From positions 1-64,000 of the forward strand of contig CAZOLJ010000009.1 of NCBI GenBank assembly GCA_964580575.1: a DNA stretch of 64,000 bases, written 5' to 3'. How positions within the stretch are numbered: the stretch's first letter is position 1; the number at the start of each line of letters is the position of its first letter. This stretch comes from CAVPDE01 sp964580575. Its GTDB lineage: Bacteria; Desulfobacterota; DSM-4660; Desulfatiglandales; HGW-15. Below the pieces are notes generated by a model that was not told where the DNA came from, made no database searches, and saw nothing but the letters and a program-made list of their open reading frames with translations. A program made the position numbers and the translations under genes. This document shows, one piece after another, positions 34,093-41,153 of the stretch.

Positions 34093-34248
34093 TCAGTCAG
34101 TCTTCTTCTGTTCAACCGTCTCTATCTTGTCTTGATTGCCCACCTGGCAAGCATTCCGCATTCAGGTGGAGATCCCAAGCTTCGGAAGAATGTAAGCCTG
34201 AAGCGCCACCCAAACGACAACGAACAAAACAAGCCACAAGATTCCCAT
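34093..34248 (-). CDS. Putative small membrane selenoprotein (in-frame TGA as selenocysteine)
   Basis: An ATG at 34248 with AAGGGA upstream opens a frame of 28 residues: one strong transmembrane helix (GILWLVLFVVVWVALQAY) then ILPKLGIST, followed by a TGA (34162-34164). Reading through the TGA adds 22 hydrophilic residues (MRNACQVGNQ to EQKKTD) before a second TGA at 34093-34095. A stem-loop fitting the bacterial SECIS pattern lies directly after the first TGA. The product would be 51 residues with U29 and C34 in a U-x4-C redox-like motif. It follows the FmdB gene by 78 bases in the same direction. If Sec is not inserted, a 28-residue membrane peptide would remain. I believe similar TM-plus-Sec proteins occur in Deltaproteobacteria but cannot check. 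Confidence 0.6.
34133..34153 (-). promoter_or_regulatory. Candidate bacterial SECIS element
   Basis: On the minus-strand mRNA, UGCUUGCC pairs with GGCAAUCA with one internal C-U mismatch, closing a 5-nt loop AGGUG. The first loop G lies 18 bases after the UGA, inside the range known for bacterial SECIS elements, and a G within the first two loop bases is the expected hallmark. Confidence 0.55.
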
Positions 34249-34326
34249 ATTTTTTCCCTTCGTGGATTCCTTTTCCATAGAACAACTCGGGAAGCATCAA
34301 GCAGCGCACGGCCGCTGTCAATGACC

Positions 34327-34539
34327 TCAGGAAAAGCCGCCATGAGAGGCGCAAGAGTGTGAACTCGCACTCGTTCCCTCGCTCGATCCCGAGGAGCTGC
34401 AAGAGAACGACGACATCAGTTTGCAGGTATCATTCTCGCCACAGGTGGGGCACACGGCAATATCGTCAGGATCGGACGGGAACATGAGCTGTTCAAAGGT
34501 GTTCCCGCATTTCTTGCACTGAAATTCGTAAATGGGCAT
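34327..34539 (-). CDS. FmdB family zinc ribbon protein
   Basis: A 70-residue zinc ribbon starting MPIYEFQCKKCGNTFEQL, with the second cysteine pair in CPTCGENDTCK. The C-terminus is a serine-, cysteine- and histidine-rich tail (SSFSCSSSGSSEG, HSCASHGGFS), as in the CxxC_CxxC_SSSS branch of the family. Residue counts favour the ATG at 34539 with GGAGAG upstream. The function of the family is poorly known; a regulatory or metal-handling role is suspected. It may be co-transcribed with the putative selenoprotein. Confidence 0.88.
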   Translation of the reverse strand: MPIYEFQCKKCGNTFEQLMFPSDPDDIAVCPTCGENDTCKLMSSFSCSSSGSSEGTSASSHSCASHGGFS

Positions 34540-34622
34540 TCGGAGCTCTCCTTGTGAAAAACTTGAGACACAATATAATCTTCGGTTCAAAGAAATCAAG
34601 TCAAGAGAATAAACCCTTTTCT

Positions 34623-34650
34623 GTCATTCCCGCGGAGGCAGGAATCCGTG
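34623..34650. repeat. dRS3-like repeat unit
   Basis: GTCATTCCCGCGG-AGGC-AGGAATCCG is an imperfect copy of the short palindrome also present at 1025-1053. It lies between the FmdB and DctM genes, in DNA with no sign of a gene. Confidence 0.55.
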
Positions 34651-34671
34651 CGCCTTTCTAAATTCTTCTGG

Positions 34672-34718
34672 ACTCCCGCTCCCCGCCTGCGCGGGGACAG
34701 GCTTCATTCAGCGGGAGT
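34672..34718. repeat. Nested palindromic repeat
   Basis: ACTCCCGCT (34672-34680) pairs with AGCGGGAGT (34710-34718), enclosing CCCCGC and GCGGGG. It is a composite of the dRS3-like type with a second hairpin inside it. It lies downstream of dctM's stop and may help end that transcript. Confidence 0.55.
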
Positions 34719-34758
34719 GACGACTTGGGGCTCTTTGCGGACGCATCAAAATTCGCTT

Positions 34759-36030
34759 TTAACGGATTAACCTTGGAAGATACAGGCTCAGGCCGGGCCA
34801 GTAGGTGATCAGGGCGAGAGTGAGAAGAAGAATGAGCAGAAAGGGCACGGTCGCCCGGTACAGGGCCACAATGGGCCGCTCGAAACGGGTGCTCGCGATG
34901 AAAAGATTGAGGCCGATGGGCGGCGTGTTGTAGCCGATGCCGAGGTTGGCCAGGAAAATCACCCCGAGGTGCACGGGGTCCACCTGGAATTTTTCAGCGA
35001 GAGGGATGATCAGAGGCACCACCACGAGAATGGCGCTGAAGATGTCCATCATGCAGCCTACGAGCAGCAGGAAAAGGTTCAGAACCAGAAGAAAAGCGAT
35101 CTTGCTCTCGATCATCCCCTTCAAGAATTCGAAGAGCTTCATCGGAACAAAGGCGTCCACGAGATAATTGGTGAAACCCAGCGCAGCCCCGAGCACGATC
35201 ATGATGCCCCCCACCATCTTCATGCTCGACAGCATGATCTTGGGCACATCGCTCAAGAGGCGAAGTTCCCTGAAGACGATGGTTTTGAGGAAGAGCACAT
35301 AGACCACGGTCAGGGCGGCGGCTTCAGTGGCCGTGCAGAATCCCGAATAGATGCCTGCGAGAATCAGGAAGGGGATGGGAAGTTCCCAGGCGGCTTCTTT
35401 GAGAGCAAGGAGAAATTCGGAAATCGAGAAAGGAGGAGTTTCGAGTTGCCATCTTCTCCCCATGAAGGTGGAGAAGAGGCAGAGAGACCCCACAATGAGA
35501 ACCCCGGGGAGAAGACCGGCCATAAAGAGTTTCTCAATGCTCACGCCTGAAACAAAGCCGTAGAGAATAATGGGGAGGCTGGGCGGGAACAGAAGGCCCA
35601 GGCTTCCTGAAGCCGTGACCAGTCCGAGAGAAAACGGCTCTTTGTATTTCTCGGCGATGAGCGCAGGAAGAAGCAGACCGCCCAGGGCGATAATGGTTAC
35701 TCCTGTCGCTCCTGTGATCGCAGTGAAGAAGGAACTGGAAACCAGCACCACCACTCCCAGCCCTCCGGGAAGCCATCCGAAAAGGCTTCTCGAGAATCGA
35801 ACCAGACGTGTCGATGTATGCCCCTCACTGAGGAGGTATCCCGCGAAGGTGAAAAGCGGAATAGCGAGGAGGACCGGCGCATTGGCGAGGCGGAAGACCT
35901 CTATGGCAATGGCGGAAAAATCCACTCCGCTCGTGTGGAGCCCCAGCATGGCAGCGCCCATGATGCCGGCGAAAATCGGGAGACCGGAAAGAGAAAAGAG
36001 AATGAGAAGGACAAGGATCGCAGCAATCAC
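34759..36030 (-). CDS. dctM: TRAP transporter large permease DctM
   Basis: The large membrane subunit of a tripartite ATP-independent periplasmic transporter; it imports an organic acid using a Na+ gradient. The start is a GTG at 36030 (GAGGAGG upstream) in a GTGA overlap with dctQ; the longer frame to 36267 lies over dctQ and is rejected. The 423 residues carry about twelve helices with GLPIFAGIMGAAML, TAITGATGVTIIALGGLLLPAL, and GIGYNTPPIGLNLF, a family hallmark. Confidence 0.93.
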   Translation of the reverse strand: MIAAILVLLILFSLSGLPIFAGIMGAAMLGLHTSGVDFSAIAIEVFRLANAPVLLAIPLFTFAGYLLSEGHTSTRLVRFSRSLFGWLPGGLGVVVLVSSSFFTAITGATGVTIIALGGLLLPALIAEKYKEPFSLGLVTASGSLGLLFPPSLPIILYGFVSGVSIEKLFMAGLLPGVLIVGSLCLFSTFMGRRWQLETPPFSISEFLLALKEAAWELPIPFLILAGIYSGFCTATEAAALTVVYVLFLKTIVFRELRLLSDVPKIMLSSMKMVGGIMIVLGAALGFTNYLVDAFVPMKLFEFLKGMIESKIAFLLVLNLFLLLVGCMMDIFSAILVVVPLIIPLAEKFQVDPVHLGVIFLANLGIGYNTPPIGLNLFIASTRFERPIVALYRATVPFLLILLLTLALITYWPGLSLYLPRLIR

Positions 36031-36554
36031 GATGCCGTCCTCCTCAGGATCCCGAGGGCGGAGCAAAGCGCCCTCACCAAGAAGCGAAAACAGATGAGCA
36101 GAAAGCCTAGCGGAAGAATCAGTTGACCGACCCAGGTAGGAATACCCAGGAAGAGCTTGCCGCCAAAGCTCAACTCCGTGCTGACATAGAACAAAGAGGC
36201 CTTGAACATCAGAGCCGTCACAAGGGCGCCCGCCAGAGAGAGCAGAACCTCCAGCAGGGGAATCCATGCCGCCGGGATGATCTGGGTGAGCAGGTCGATC
36301 TTAATGTGTTTGTTTTCGCCGGTTACCAGAGAGGCGCCCAAGAAGGTCACCCAGAGAACCAGGAGCCGAACAAAAGGTTCAGCCCAGTCGATGCTGCCCA
36401 TGAGGTCATTGGCCCATCCGACGTGAGCATAAATGAAAAGGCTCCTCAGCAGGACCTGGAGAAAGGTGAGGGAGACCATGAGGCTCAGGAAAAGGATGAG
36501 AAGCCATCCCTCGAAACGAGCGATGGCCATATCGATTCGGGCTAGGATCTTCAT
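36027..36554 (-). CDS. dctQ: TRAP transporter small permease DctQ
   Basis: A 175-residue subunit with four helices. It contains FLQVLLRSLFIYAHVGWANDL and WVTFLGASLVTGENKHIKIDLL; the NKHIKID block is typical of the family. The gene is coupled to dctP by an ATGA overlap and to dctM by GTGA. Confidence 0.92.
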   Translation of the reverse strand: MKILARIDMAIARFEGWLLILFLSLMVSLTFLQVLLRSLFIYAHVGWANDLMGSIDWAEPFVRLLVLWVTFLGASLVTGENKHIKIDLLTQIIPAAWIPLLEVLLSLAGALVTALMFKASLFYVSTELSFGGKLFLGIPTWVGQLILPLGFLLICFRFLVRALCSALGILRRTAS

Positions 36555-37555
36555 CAGCGGTTCTTTTTCAGGAGCTCGTACACCTTGCCCAGAACGTCCT
36601 TTGAGTAGAGACTGCCGGTCAGAGCCTGCGCGACCTGATCATGCACCTTGTAGAATTCCTTCAGGTCCGCGTCCTGGGGCGTGGGAAGGATTCTGATCCC
36701 TCCTTTTTCAAGCAAAACGACCGACTCCTCCGTTTGTTTTCTGAGGTCGGTCGTCAGGCGCTCCATGGAGAGGTGGAACTCGTCTTTGATGATTTTGAAA
36801 TGCTGTGCCGGAATTTTCTGGGCAAAGTTCTTTGAAACGAGCACCGCACCCGTGGAATGGGCGAGAGGGAGCGAGGTCATGGTCTTGACGTAGAGGTTCC
36901 ACTGCAAGGCGATGGCGCCGAGGGGCGGCGCGTAGACGGTGTCGATCATGCCCGTGTTCAGCGCAGTGGTGACATCCGTGATCGCAAGCGGAATGGGGTT
37001 GTTGCCCATGGCGGAGAAGGTCTCTTTCGCGATCGGATCTCCTGACCATGTCCACACTTTGCGCTTTGCCAAGTCACTCACTTTGCGTATGGGCTCCTGA
37101 GAAAAGAGGTGGACATTTCCCACCTCGGCCCAGGACAGGAGCTCAAAATCTTTCTGTCGAAACTGCTCCGCAAAGAATCCCTCCAGCTCCTTGTGAAGCA
37201 GATCGACTTCTTTATCATTCCTGAACAGGAAGGGCAGGTCGAGCACCCTCACTGCGGGAAGAATCTGGCCGAAACCCACGCCTGAAAAGGCGGCGGAGTG
37301 GAGCTGGCCGATCCGAATCTTCCTGAGCACATCCAGTTCATCGCCGGCCACGCCGCCGGCATAAACCCGAAAAACGATCTGGCCCTGAGTCTTCTCCCGG
37401 ATCGTTTTTTCGAGTTCCTTCATCGTGTTCATCCACGTGGAGCCTTCAGGGGCCACCGTGGCAAACTTGACGGTGAGGGGCTCCGCAGCGAAGGACATGG
37501 CGGAAAATCCCAGCAAAAGAAGAAGGGGGACCACGACACGAATGAGCTTGATCAA
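36554..37555 (-). CDS. dctP: TRAP transporter substrate-binding protein DctP
   Basis: A 333-residue periplasmic binding protein with signal peptide (MIKLIRVVVPLLLLLGFSAMSFA). The mature domain has KFATVAPEGSTWM, the carboxylate-binding region RKVSDLAKRKVWTWSGDP with its conserved arginine position, and VTTALNTGMIDTVYAPP. An organic acid is the probable ligand. AGGAGG lies directly upstream of the ATG. Confidence 0.92.
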   Translation of the reverse strand: MIKLIRVVVPLLLLLGFSAMSFAAEPLTVKFATVAPEGSTWMNTMKELEKTIREKTQGQIVFRVYAGGVAGDELDVLRKIRIGQLHSAAFSGVGFGQILPAVRVLDLPFLFRNDKEVDLLHKELEGFFAEQFRQKDFELLSWAEVGNVHLFSQEPIRKVSDLAKRKVWTWSGDPIAKETFSAMGNNPIPLAITDVTTALNTGMIDTVYAPPLGAIALQWNLYVKTMTSLPLAHSTGAVLVSKNFAQKIPAQHFKIIKDEFHLSMERLTTDLRKQTEESVVLLEKGGIRILPTPQDADLKEFYKVHDQVAQALTGSLYSKDVLGKVYELLKKNR

Positions 37556-37564
37556 AGCATCCTC

Positions 37565-38446
37565 CTACAAGAAGAGATCCTCTGCTTGTTTTACGAGTTC
37601 TTGCGCTCTGCGCTGCATGACCCGGTTGATGAGGCAAACCTCTTTGATCTCATCAGGGGCGCCGCGAAGAACCTCTGCGAGGGCGCGGCCGAACAACTCC
37701 TTGTCCTGAACCCTTACCGCATAGTACCTGGCAAAGTAAACCTGGGCCAAAAAGAAGTGCCCGTGATTCTTCTGCATGGCCTCTTCGAAGTGGATCCTGG
37801 CCTTTTCAGGGCTTCCGCCCAGCAGAGGAGGCCGTGCCGCAAGGCTGGCTCCCATCAGGATGTGAGGCGCGCTGTAGAAGAAGTGCGCATCCAGTTCGAG
37901 GACCCTCTTGAGGCAGGCCTCGGAGGCGCTCAACTGGGCCAGGGCGCTCGGCTTGTCCAGGTTCAGGTTGATCCACGCGTTCCAGGACAGAGTGGTCCAG
38001 AAGAGGGCTTCAAGATCCGTTGGGTCCATGTTCTTGAGCGCCGCTCTGACGGGCTCAGGGCCGGCCTCTCGATTGCCCAAAGGGGTCCCCTTGTCCCCTA
38101 GAGCTCTGATTCCGTAGTCCAGTGCGCGAAGATAGAACGCGGAGGCCCGCTCCGGATCTTCCGGTTCAATGAACAAAAGAGAATAGCCGGCAAACCCCAT
38201 GCACAGGGTTGTGAGAATCTTCTTGTTCTCAGGATCGTTCTTGAGAAGCCCTTCCAAGAGTTTCAGATTCGGAGGAATCGAGGCTTTTGCAAGTTCAGGA
38301 TCACACTCCTCAAACATGGCGGATGCGACGTTTGGAAAAAGGGAAGGGGAAGCTCTCAGGGCCACTTGCATACAAGCCGAGAAGAAGAACAAGCATAGGA
38401 GTGAAAGGGAGACTGCTCCACGAAATCGAGTGATCGCATTTTTCAA
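37565..38446 (-). CDS. TRAP transporter TatT-family lipoprotein
   Basis: A 293-residue protein of the TatT family, which forms trimeric TPR-like pores partnered with TRAP binding proteins. The start chosen is the TTG at 38446, giving a lipoprotein signal (ITRFRGAVSLSLLCLFFFSAC) with lipobox cysteine. An upstream TTG at 38506 would translate the repeat hairpin there. Helical repeats follow (for instance SALAQLSASEACLKRVLELD and ARIHFEEAMQKNHGHFFLAQ). Gene order TatT-DctP-DctQ-DctM implies a four-part system. Confidence 0.85.
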   Translation of the reverse strand: MKNAITRFRGAVSLSLLCLFFFSACMQVALRASPSLFPNVASAMFEECDPELAKASIPPNLKLLEGLLKNDPENKKILTTLCMGFAGYSLLFIEPEDPERASAFYLRALDYGIRALGDKGTPLGNREAGPEPVRAALKNMDPTDLEALFWTTLSWNAWINLNLDKPSALAQLSASEACLKRVLELDAHFFYSAPHILMGASLAARPPLLGGSPEKARIHFEEAMQKNHGHFFLAQVYFARYYAVRVQDKELFGRALAEVLRGAPDEIKEVCLINRVMQRRAQELVKQAEDLFL

Positions 38447-38458
38447 AAGCTCAGAAGC

Positions 38459-38556
38459 AAATGTCGAATATCGAACAAGGAATGTCGGATGATGAAGTTT
38501 AGTCAATCTGATTGCCTCCTTCGGTGTTCTTCATTCGTCATTCGACATTCTGCGGT
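38459..38556. repeat. Heptamer-repeat hairpin (AATGTCG family)
   Basis: The left arm (38459-38500) reads AATGTCG, AATATCG, AACAAGG, AATGTCG, GATGATG; the right arm (38526-38556) reads CATTCGT, CATTCGA, CATTC. The arms are complementary. It separates the TPR gene from tatT. A fragment of the same word set occurs at 43159-43173. Confidence 0.65.
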
Positions 38557-38604
38557 TTGCTCTTGAAGTTCTTCAAAAACCCAAAGCGGCGCACATCCCC
38601 TGTT

Positions 38605-39831
38605 TTAATACCCAAGGAAAGGATCTCCCTTCTTGGGCGCTTCGTCAATGCATTTCTGAGCGAGGAACTGGGCGCCTGCGCCGTTCTCCATTTTGAGAAC
38701 CCGGTGGTAGAATTCCATGGCCGTATCTCTTTTTCCGTCGAGATCGTAGCTCATTCCTTTCTTGAGAACGGGCCAGGCAATCATGTCAGGGTCGAGCCCT
38801 GGTTCGGCCTGGGAAAGAATGGCCTCCAGTTTGTTTCTTGCCTGTTGCGTCTGGCCTCTGAAAAGATGGTACGTCGCTTCAAGGTAAAGAGCCTGGTTCT
38901 CCCAAATGAGGCGATCGCTTCTGGTTGCTTTTTTTCGGCCCTCCGCACGGAGGGAATCCACCATTTCCTTGTACTTGGAATCACTGTCCTGGCGGATATA
39001 GACAAGGCCTTCAAAAAAGGGATACCGCGTGTTCTTTCGGAATTTCGCTCTCAAATCCTGGATGAGGGGTAACGCTTTATCGTAGTCCTCTTCGAGGTAG
39101 AGATAAATGTGAATCAGCATGCTCTTGGACTCGAGCCCGGAGTAAAGCGCCTCGTTCGCCGCCACATGGAGTTTTCGCAGACCTTCGTCTTTGTCGCCTT
39201 TGTGAAGAAAAAGGTAGGTGAGGAATTTCAACACACCGGAGAGTTTTGCTGTGTAGTAGTCGTAGATGCCGAGCCCCAGGAGAACGTCTTTGTTGTTTGG
39301 GTCGAGTTTTTGGCAGGTTTTTAAAGCCTGAATGGCATCATAAGCGAGATTGTAAGAGGAAAACCAATTCTGCTGCATCAATTCGAAGCGGCCCTTGAAC
39401 CCGAGAGCCCCTCCCAGGTAAAAATAACTGCGGCTGTCTTTCTCGTTCTTCTCAATTCTTTTTTTTGCAACGGATATGGTCTGATCGATTCGCTCCACGT
39501 ACTCCTTAAGGTTTTGTGCAGTCCAGAAACCCACGGATAGCTTGGACCAGGTCACCATGGCCATGTAGAAGTAGCCGACGGGGTGGTCCGGTCTTTCAGT
39601 GACCATCCTGGAAAAGCGCTTCTCCGCTTCATCGAATTCCAGGTCATACAGGTGGTTTATTCCTCTGATAATCTCCTGGTTGGGGTGTCGGATGTCCGGT
39701 TTGAGCGGTTCCGCCGCCCGGACATGCGAAGGAGAAAGAAAAAACACAAGAATCAAAAGGACTTGGAGATAAGTTCGGATGGCAAGACAAGAAAGGGGAT
39801 TCACCTTTGTTCCACTCAACTTGGATAGCAT
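38605..39831 (-). CDS. Secreted tetratricopeptide repeat protein
   Basis: A 408-residue protein with an N-terminal signal sequence (YLQVLLILVFFLSPSHVRA) and a mature part of helical TPR-like repeats, such as EIIRGINHLYDLEFDEAEKRF and SYFYLGGALGFKGRFELM. It would act in the periplasm as a protein-protein scaffold. It leads the minus-strand run that continues into the TRAP genes, so it may serve that transporter; a predicted promoter lies upstream. The exact partner is unknown. Confidence 0.82.
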   Translation of the reverse strand: MLSKLSGTKVNPLSCLAIRTYLQVLLILVFFLSPSHVRAAEPLKPDIRHPNQEIIRGINHLYDLEFDEAEKRFSRMVTERPDHPVGYFYMAMVTWSKLSVGFWTAQNLKEYVERIDQTISVAKKRIEKNEKDSRSYFYLGGALGFKGRFELMQQNWFSSYNLAYDAIQALKTCQKLDPNNKDVLLGLGIYDYYTAKLSGVLKFLTYLFLHKGDKDEGLRKLHVAANEALYSGLESKSMLIHIYLYLEEDYDKALPLIQDLRAKFRKNTRYPFFEGLVYIRQDSDSKYKEMVDSLRAEGRKKATRSDRLIWENQALYLEATYHLFRGQTQQARNKLEAILSQAEPGLDPDMIAWPVLKKGMSYDLDGKRDTAMEFYHRVLKMENGAGAQFLAQKCIDEAPKKGDPFLGY

Positions 39832-39874
39832 TAGAACGCGTTCAGAAAGCTGTCTTTTTCGACTCTTGTCGAGA

Positions 39875-39903
39875 ATTGTATAAAATTCCTATTGAATTTA
39901 CAA
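39875..39903 (-). promoter_or_regulatory. Predicted sigma-70 promoter of the TPR-TRAP operon
   Basis: On the minus strand TTGTAA, a 17-bp spacer and TACAAT. Transcription would start near 39868, about 37 bases before the TPR gene. It overlaps a plus-strand promoter candidate at 39892-39919. Confidence 0.55.
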
Positions 39904-39919
39904 TGTTGGAAATTATAAA
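39892..39919 (+). promoter_or_regulatory. Candidate promoter for the RmlD-like gene
   Basis: TTGAAT (39892-39897), a 16-bp spacer and TATAAA (39914-39919). It shares bases with the divergent promoter at 39875-39903, so only one polymerase could be accommodated at a time. Confidence 0.4.
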
Positions 39920-40052
39920 ATTAAGCATTTGTGGAGCGGTGCTTCTTTTTCATTCATGCGACCGCGCGAAGAAGCCTTGGAAAAAGGGGGAAACCTCCGA
40001 TTTTCTCCCGGCAAGGATTCTAAGGAATCATCAAGGGGCTAGGATAGAATGA
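39903..40052 (+). CDS. Possible 49-residue leader protein before the RmlD-like gene
   Basis: An ATG at 39903 opens a frame with a hydrophobic start (MLEIIKLSICGAVLLFHSC) and a basic tail, ending in an ATGA overlap with the next gene. The overlap suggests translational coupling. Against it, there is no ribosome-binding site, the promoter candidate lies inside it, and the lipobox-like LFHSC is a poor match. It is listed as weak. Confidence 0.25.
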   Translation: MLEIIKLSICGAVLLFHSCDRAKKPWKKGETSDFLPARILRNHQGARIE

Positions 40053-40948
40053 AGATCTTGCTCTTGGGAAGCAAAGGCATGCTGGGTAGCGATTGCAGGA
40101 GTGTCCTGAGTCAAAACTATGCAATCCTTTCTCCCGATAAAAAAGAACTGGATATTGTCAGTTGGGACAAGGTGATAGACCGGATGCACCATTTACATCC
40201 GGAGATCGTTCTCAACTGTGCCGCCATTACGGATCCGGACGTGTGCGAAGAAACCAGGCAGTCCTACATGGTGAAAAAGGTGAATATCGAAGGCCCGAGA
40301 AACATTGCGCAGGCCTCGGCCCGGTATGACTGCAAGGTGATCCAAATCTCCTCCGATCAGGTCTTCAACGGTGAGAAGGCCATCCCGCAACCGTACTTCG
40401 AAGACGACACCCTCGATCCCCTCTCTGTCTACGGCCGCAGCAAGATGGAAAGCGAAACGGCGGTCAGGGAGAATGCGTCTGATTATATGATCGTTAGGAG
40501 TGGATGGCTTTATGGCGCGGAGGGTGACAGCTTTATCAAGAGCCTGCTGACCAGCGTCTTCGGCAAGAAAAAAAGCCGAAAGGTCAAAGTGGTGAAAGAT
40601 CAATTCGGTTCTCCCACCTGGTCCTATCGCCTGGCCCAGCAGATCCAGGAACTGATCCGTGCTGAGGGTAAAGGCACCTACCACGCCACGGCAGAGGGGT
40701 ACTGCAGCCGTCTGGAGTATGCCCAGTTCATCGTGGACAAGCTGGGCGTGAAGGTCTCCCTGGATCCCTGCTCTCTATCGGAGTGTCGCAGAAAAGCGAA
40801 AAGGCCGGCCAATTGCATCCTGGAGAACAGGATTTTGAAGAAGCAGGGAATCAATCTCATGACGCCATGGAAGGAAGACCTGGAGCTTTTCCTGGATCAA
40901 TTCGGCGACGATCTGATCAAACAGGCCAAAGCCGGAGGATCAAAGTGA
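40049..40948 (+). CDS. rfbD: dTDP-4-dehydrorhamnose reductase-like (RmlD/RfbD family)
   Basis: A 299-residue short-chain dehydrogenase/reductase of the sugar-nucleotide type. The N-terminal nucleotide-binding motif is LGSKGMLGSD; the catalytic tyrosine and lysine are in SVYGRSKME; the middle has NCAAITDPDVCEE and the C-terminus GTYHATAEGYCSRLEYAQF, as in RmlD. No other rhamnose genes are nearby, so the substrate is uncertain and the symbol is only a family label. Confidence 0.82.
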   Translation: MKILLLGSKGMLGSDCRSVLSQNYAILSPDKKELDIVSWDKVIDRMHHLHPEIVLNCAAITDPDVCEETRQSYMVKKVNIEGPRNIAQASARYDCKVIQISSDQVFNGEKAIPQPYFEDDTLDPLSVYGRSKMESETAVRENASDYMIVRSGWLYGAEGDSFIKSLLTSVFGKKKSRKVKVVKDQFGSPTWSYRLAQQIQELIRAEGKGTYHATAEGYCSRLEYAQFIVDKLGVKVSLDPCSLSECRRKAKRPANCILENRILKKQGINLMTPWKEDLELFLDQFGDDLIKQAKAGGSK

Positions 40949-40964
40949 AACTCCCAGCCCAGCG

Positions 40965-41126
40965 GCTTGCTGAAAAATACCCATCTACAGCATTGCCGTC
41001 ATCCCGAAGAAAAAGTGACAAGTGACGAGTCACGAGTGACAAGTCCCTGTTTTTGTCTCGTCACTTGTTACTCGTCACTCGTCACTGAAACAGACGCCCT
41101 GTATCCGATCCTTCTGCGAGTGACCT
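40965..41126. repeat. Palindromic repeat element with GTGACAA-heptamer core
   Basis: The core (41013-41045 and 41056-41086) is a hairpin of AGTGACA/AGTGACG heptamers and their complement. Outside it the left end (TTGCTGAAAAATACCCATCT, from 40967) and the right end (CGCCCTGTATCCGATCCTTC, to 41126) are recognisable inverted partners. A closely similar right end, CGCCTTGTATCTGAGCG, follows the hairpin at 56139-56213. The heptamer hairpin is therefore the centre of a larger dispersed element here. Confidence 0.65.
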
Positions 41127-41153
41127 AGGGGCACAGTCCTTTTCAGTGTCCCG

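Noticed and set aside
34112..34402. Alternative minus-strand frames over the FmdB-ligase gap
   Set aside because: They overlap the FmdB gene, have mixed composition and no ribosome-binding site; the selenoprotein frame explains the region better.
36031..36267. N-terminal extension of DctM
   Set aside because: It overlaps dctQ and lacks family similarity; the GTG at 36030 forms a GTGA overlap with a strong ribosome-binding site.
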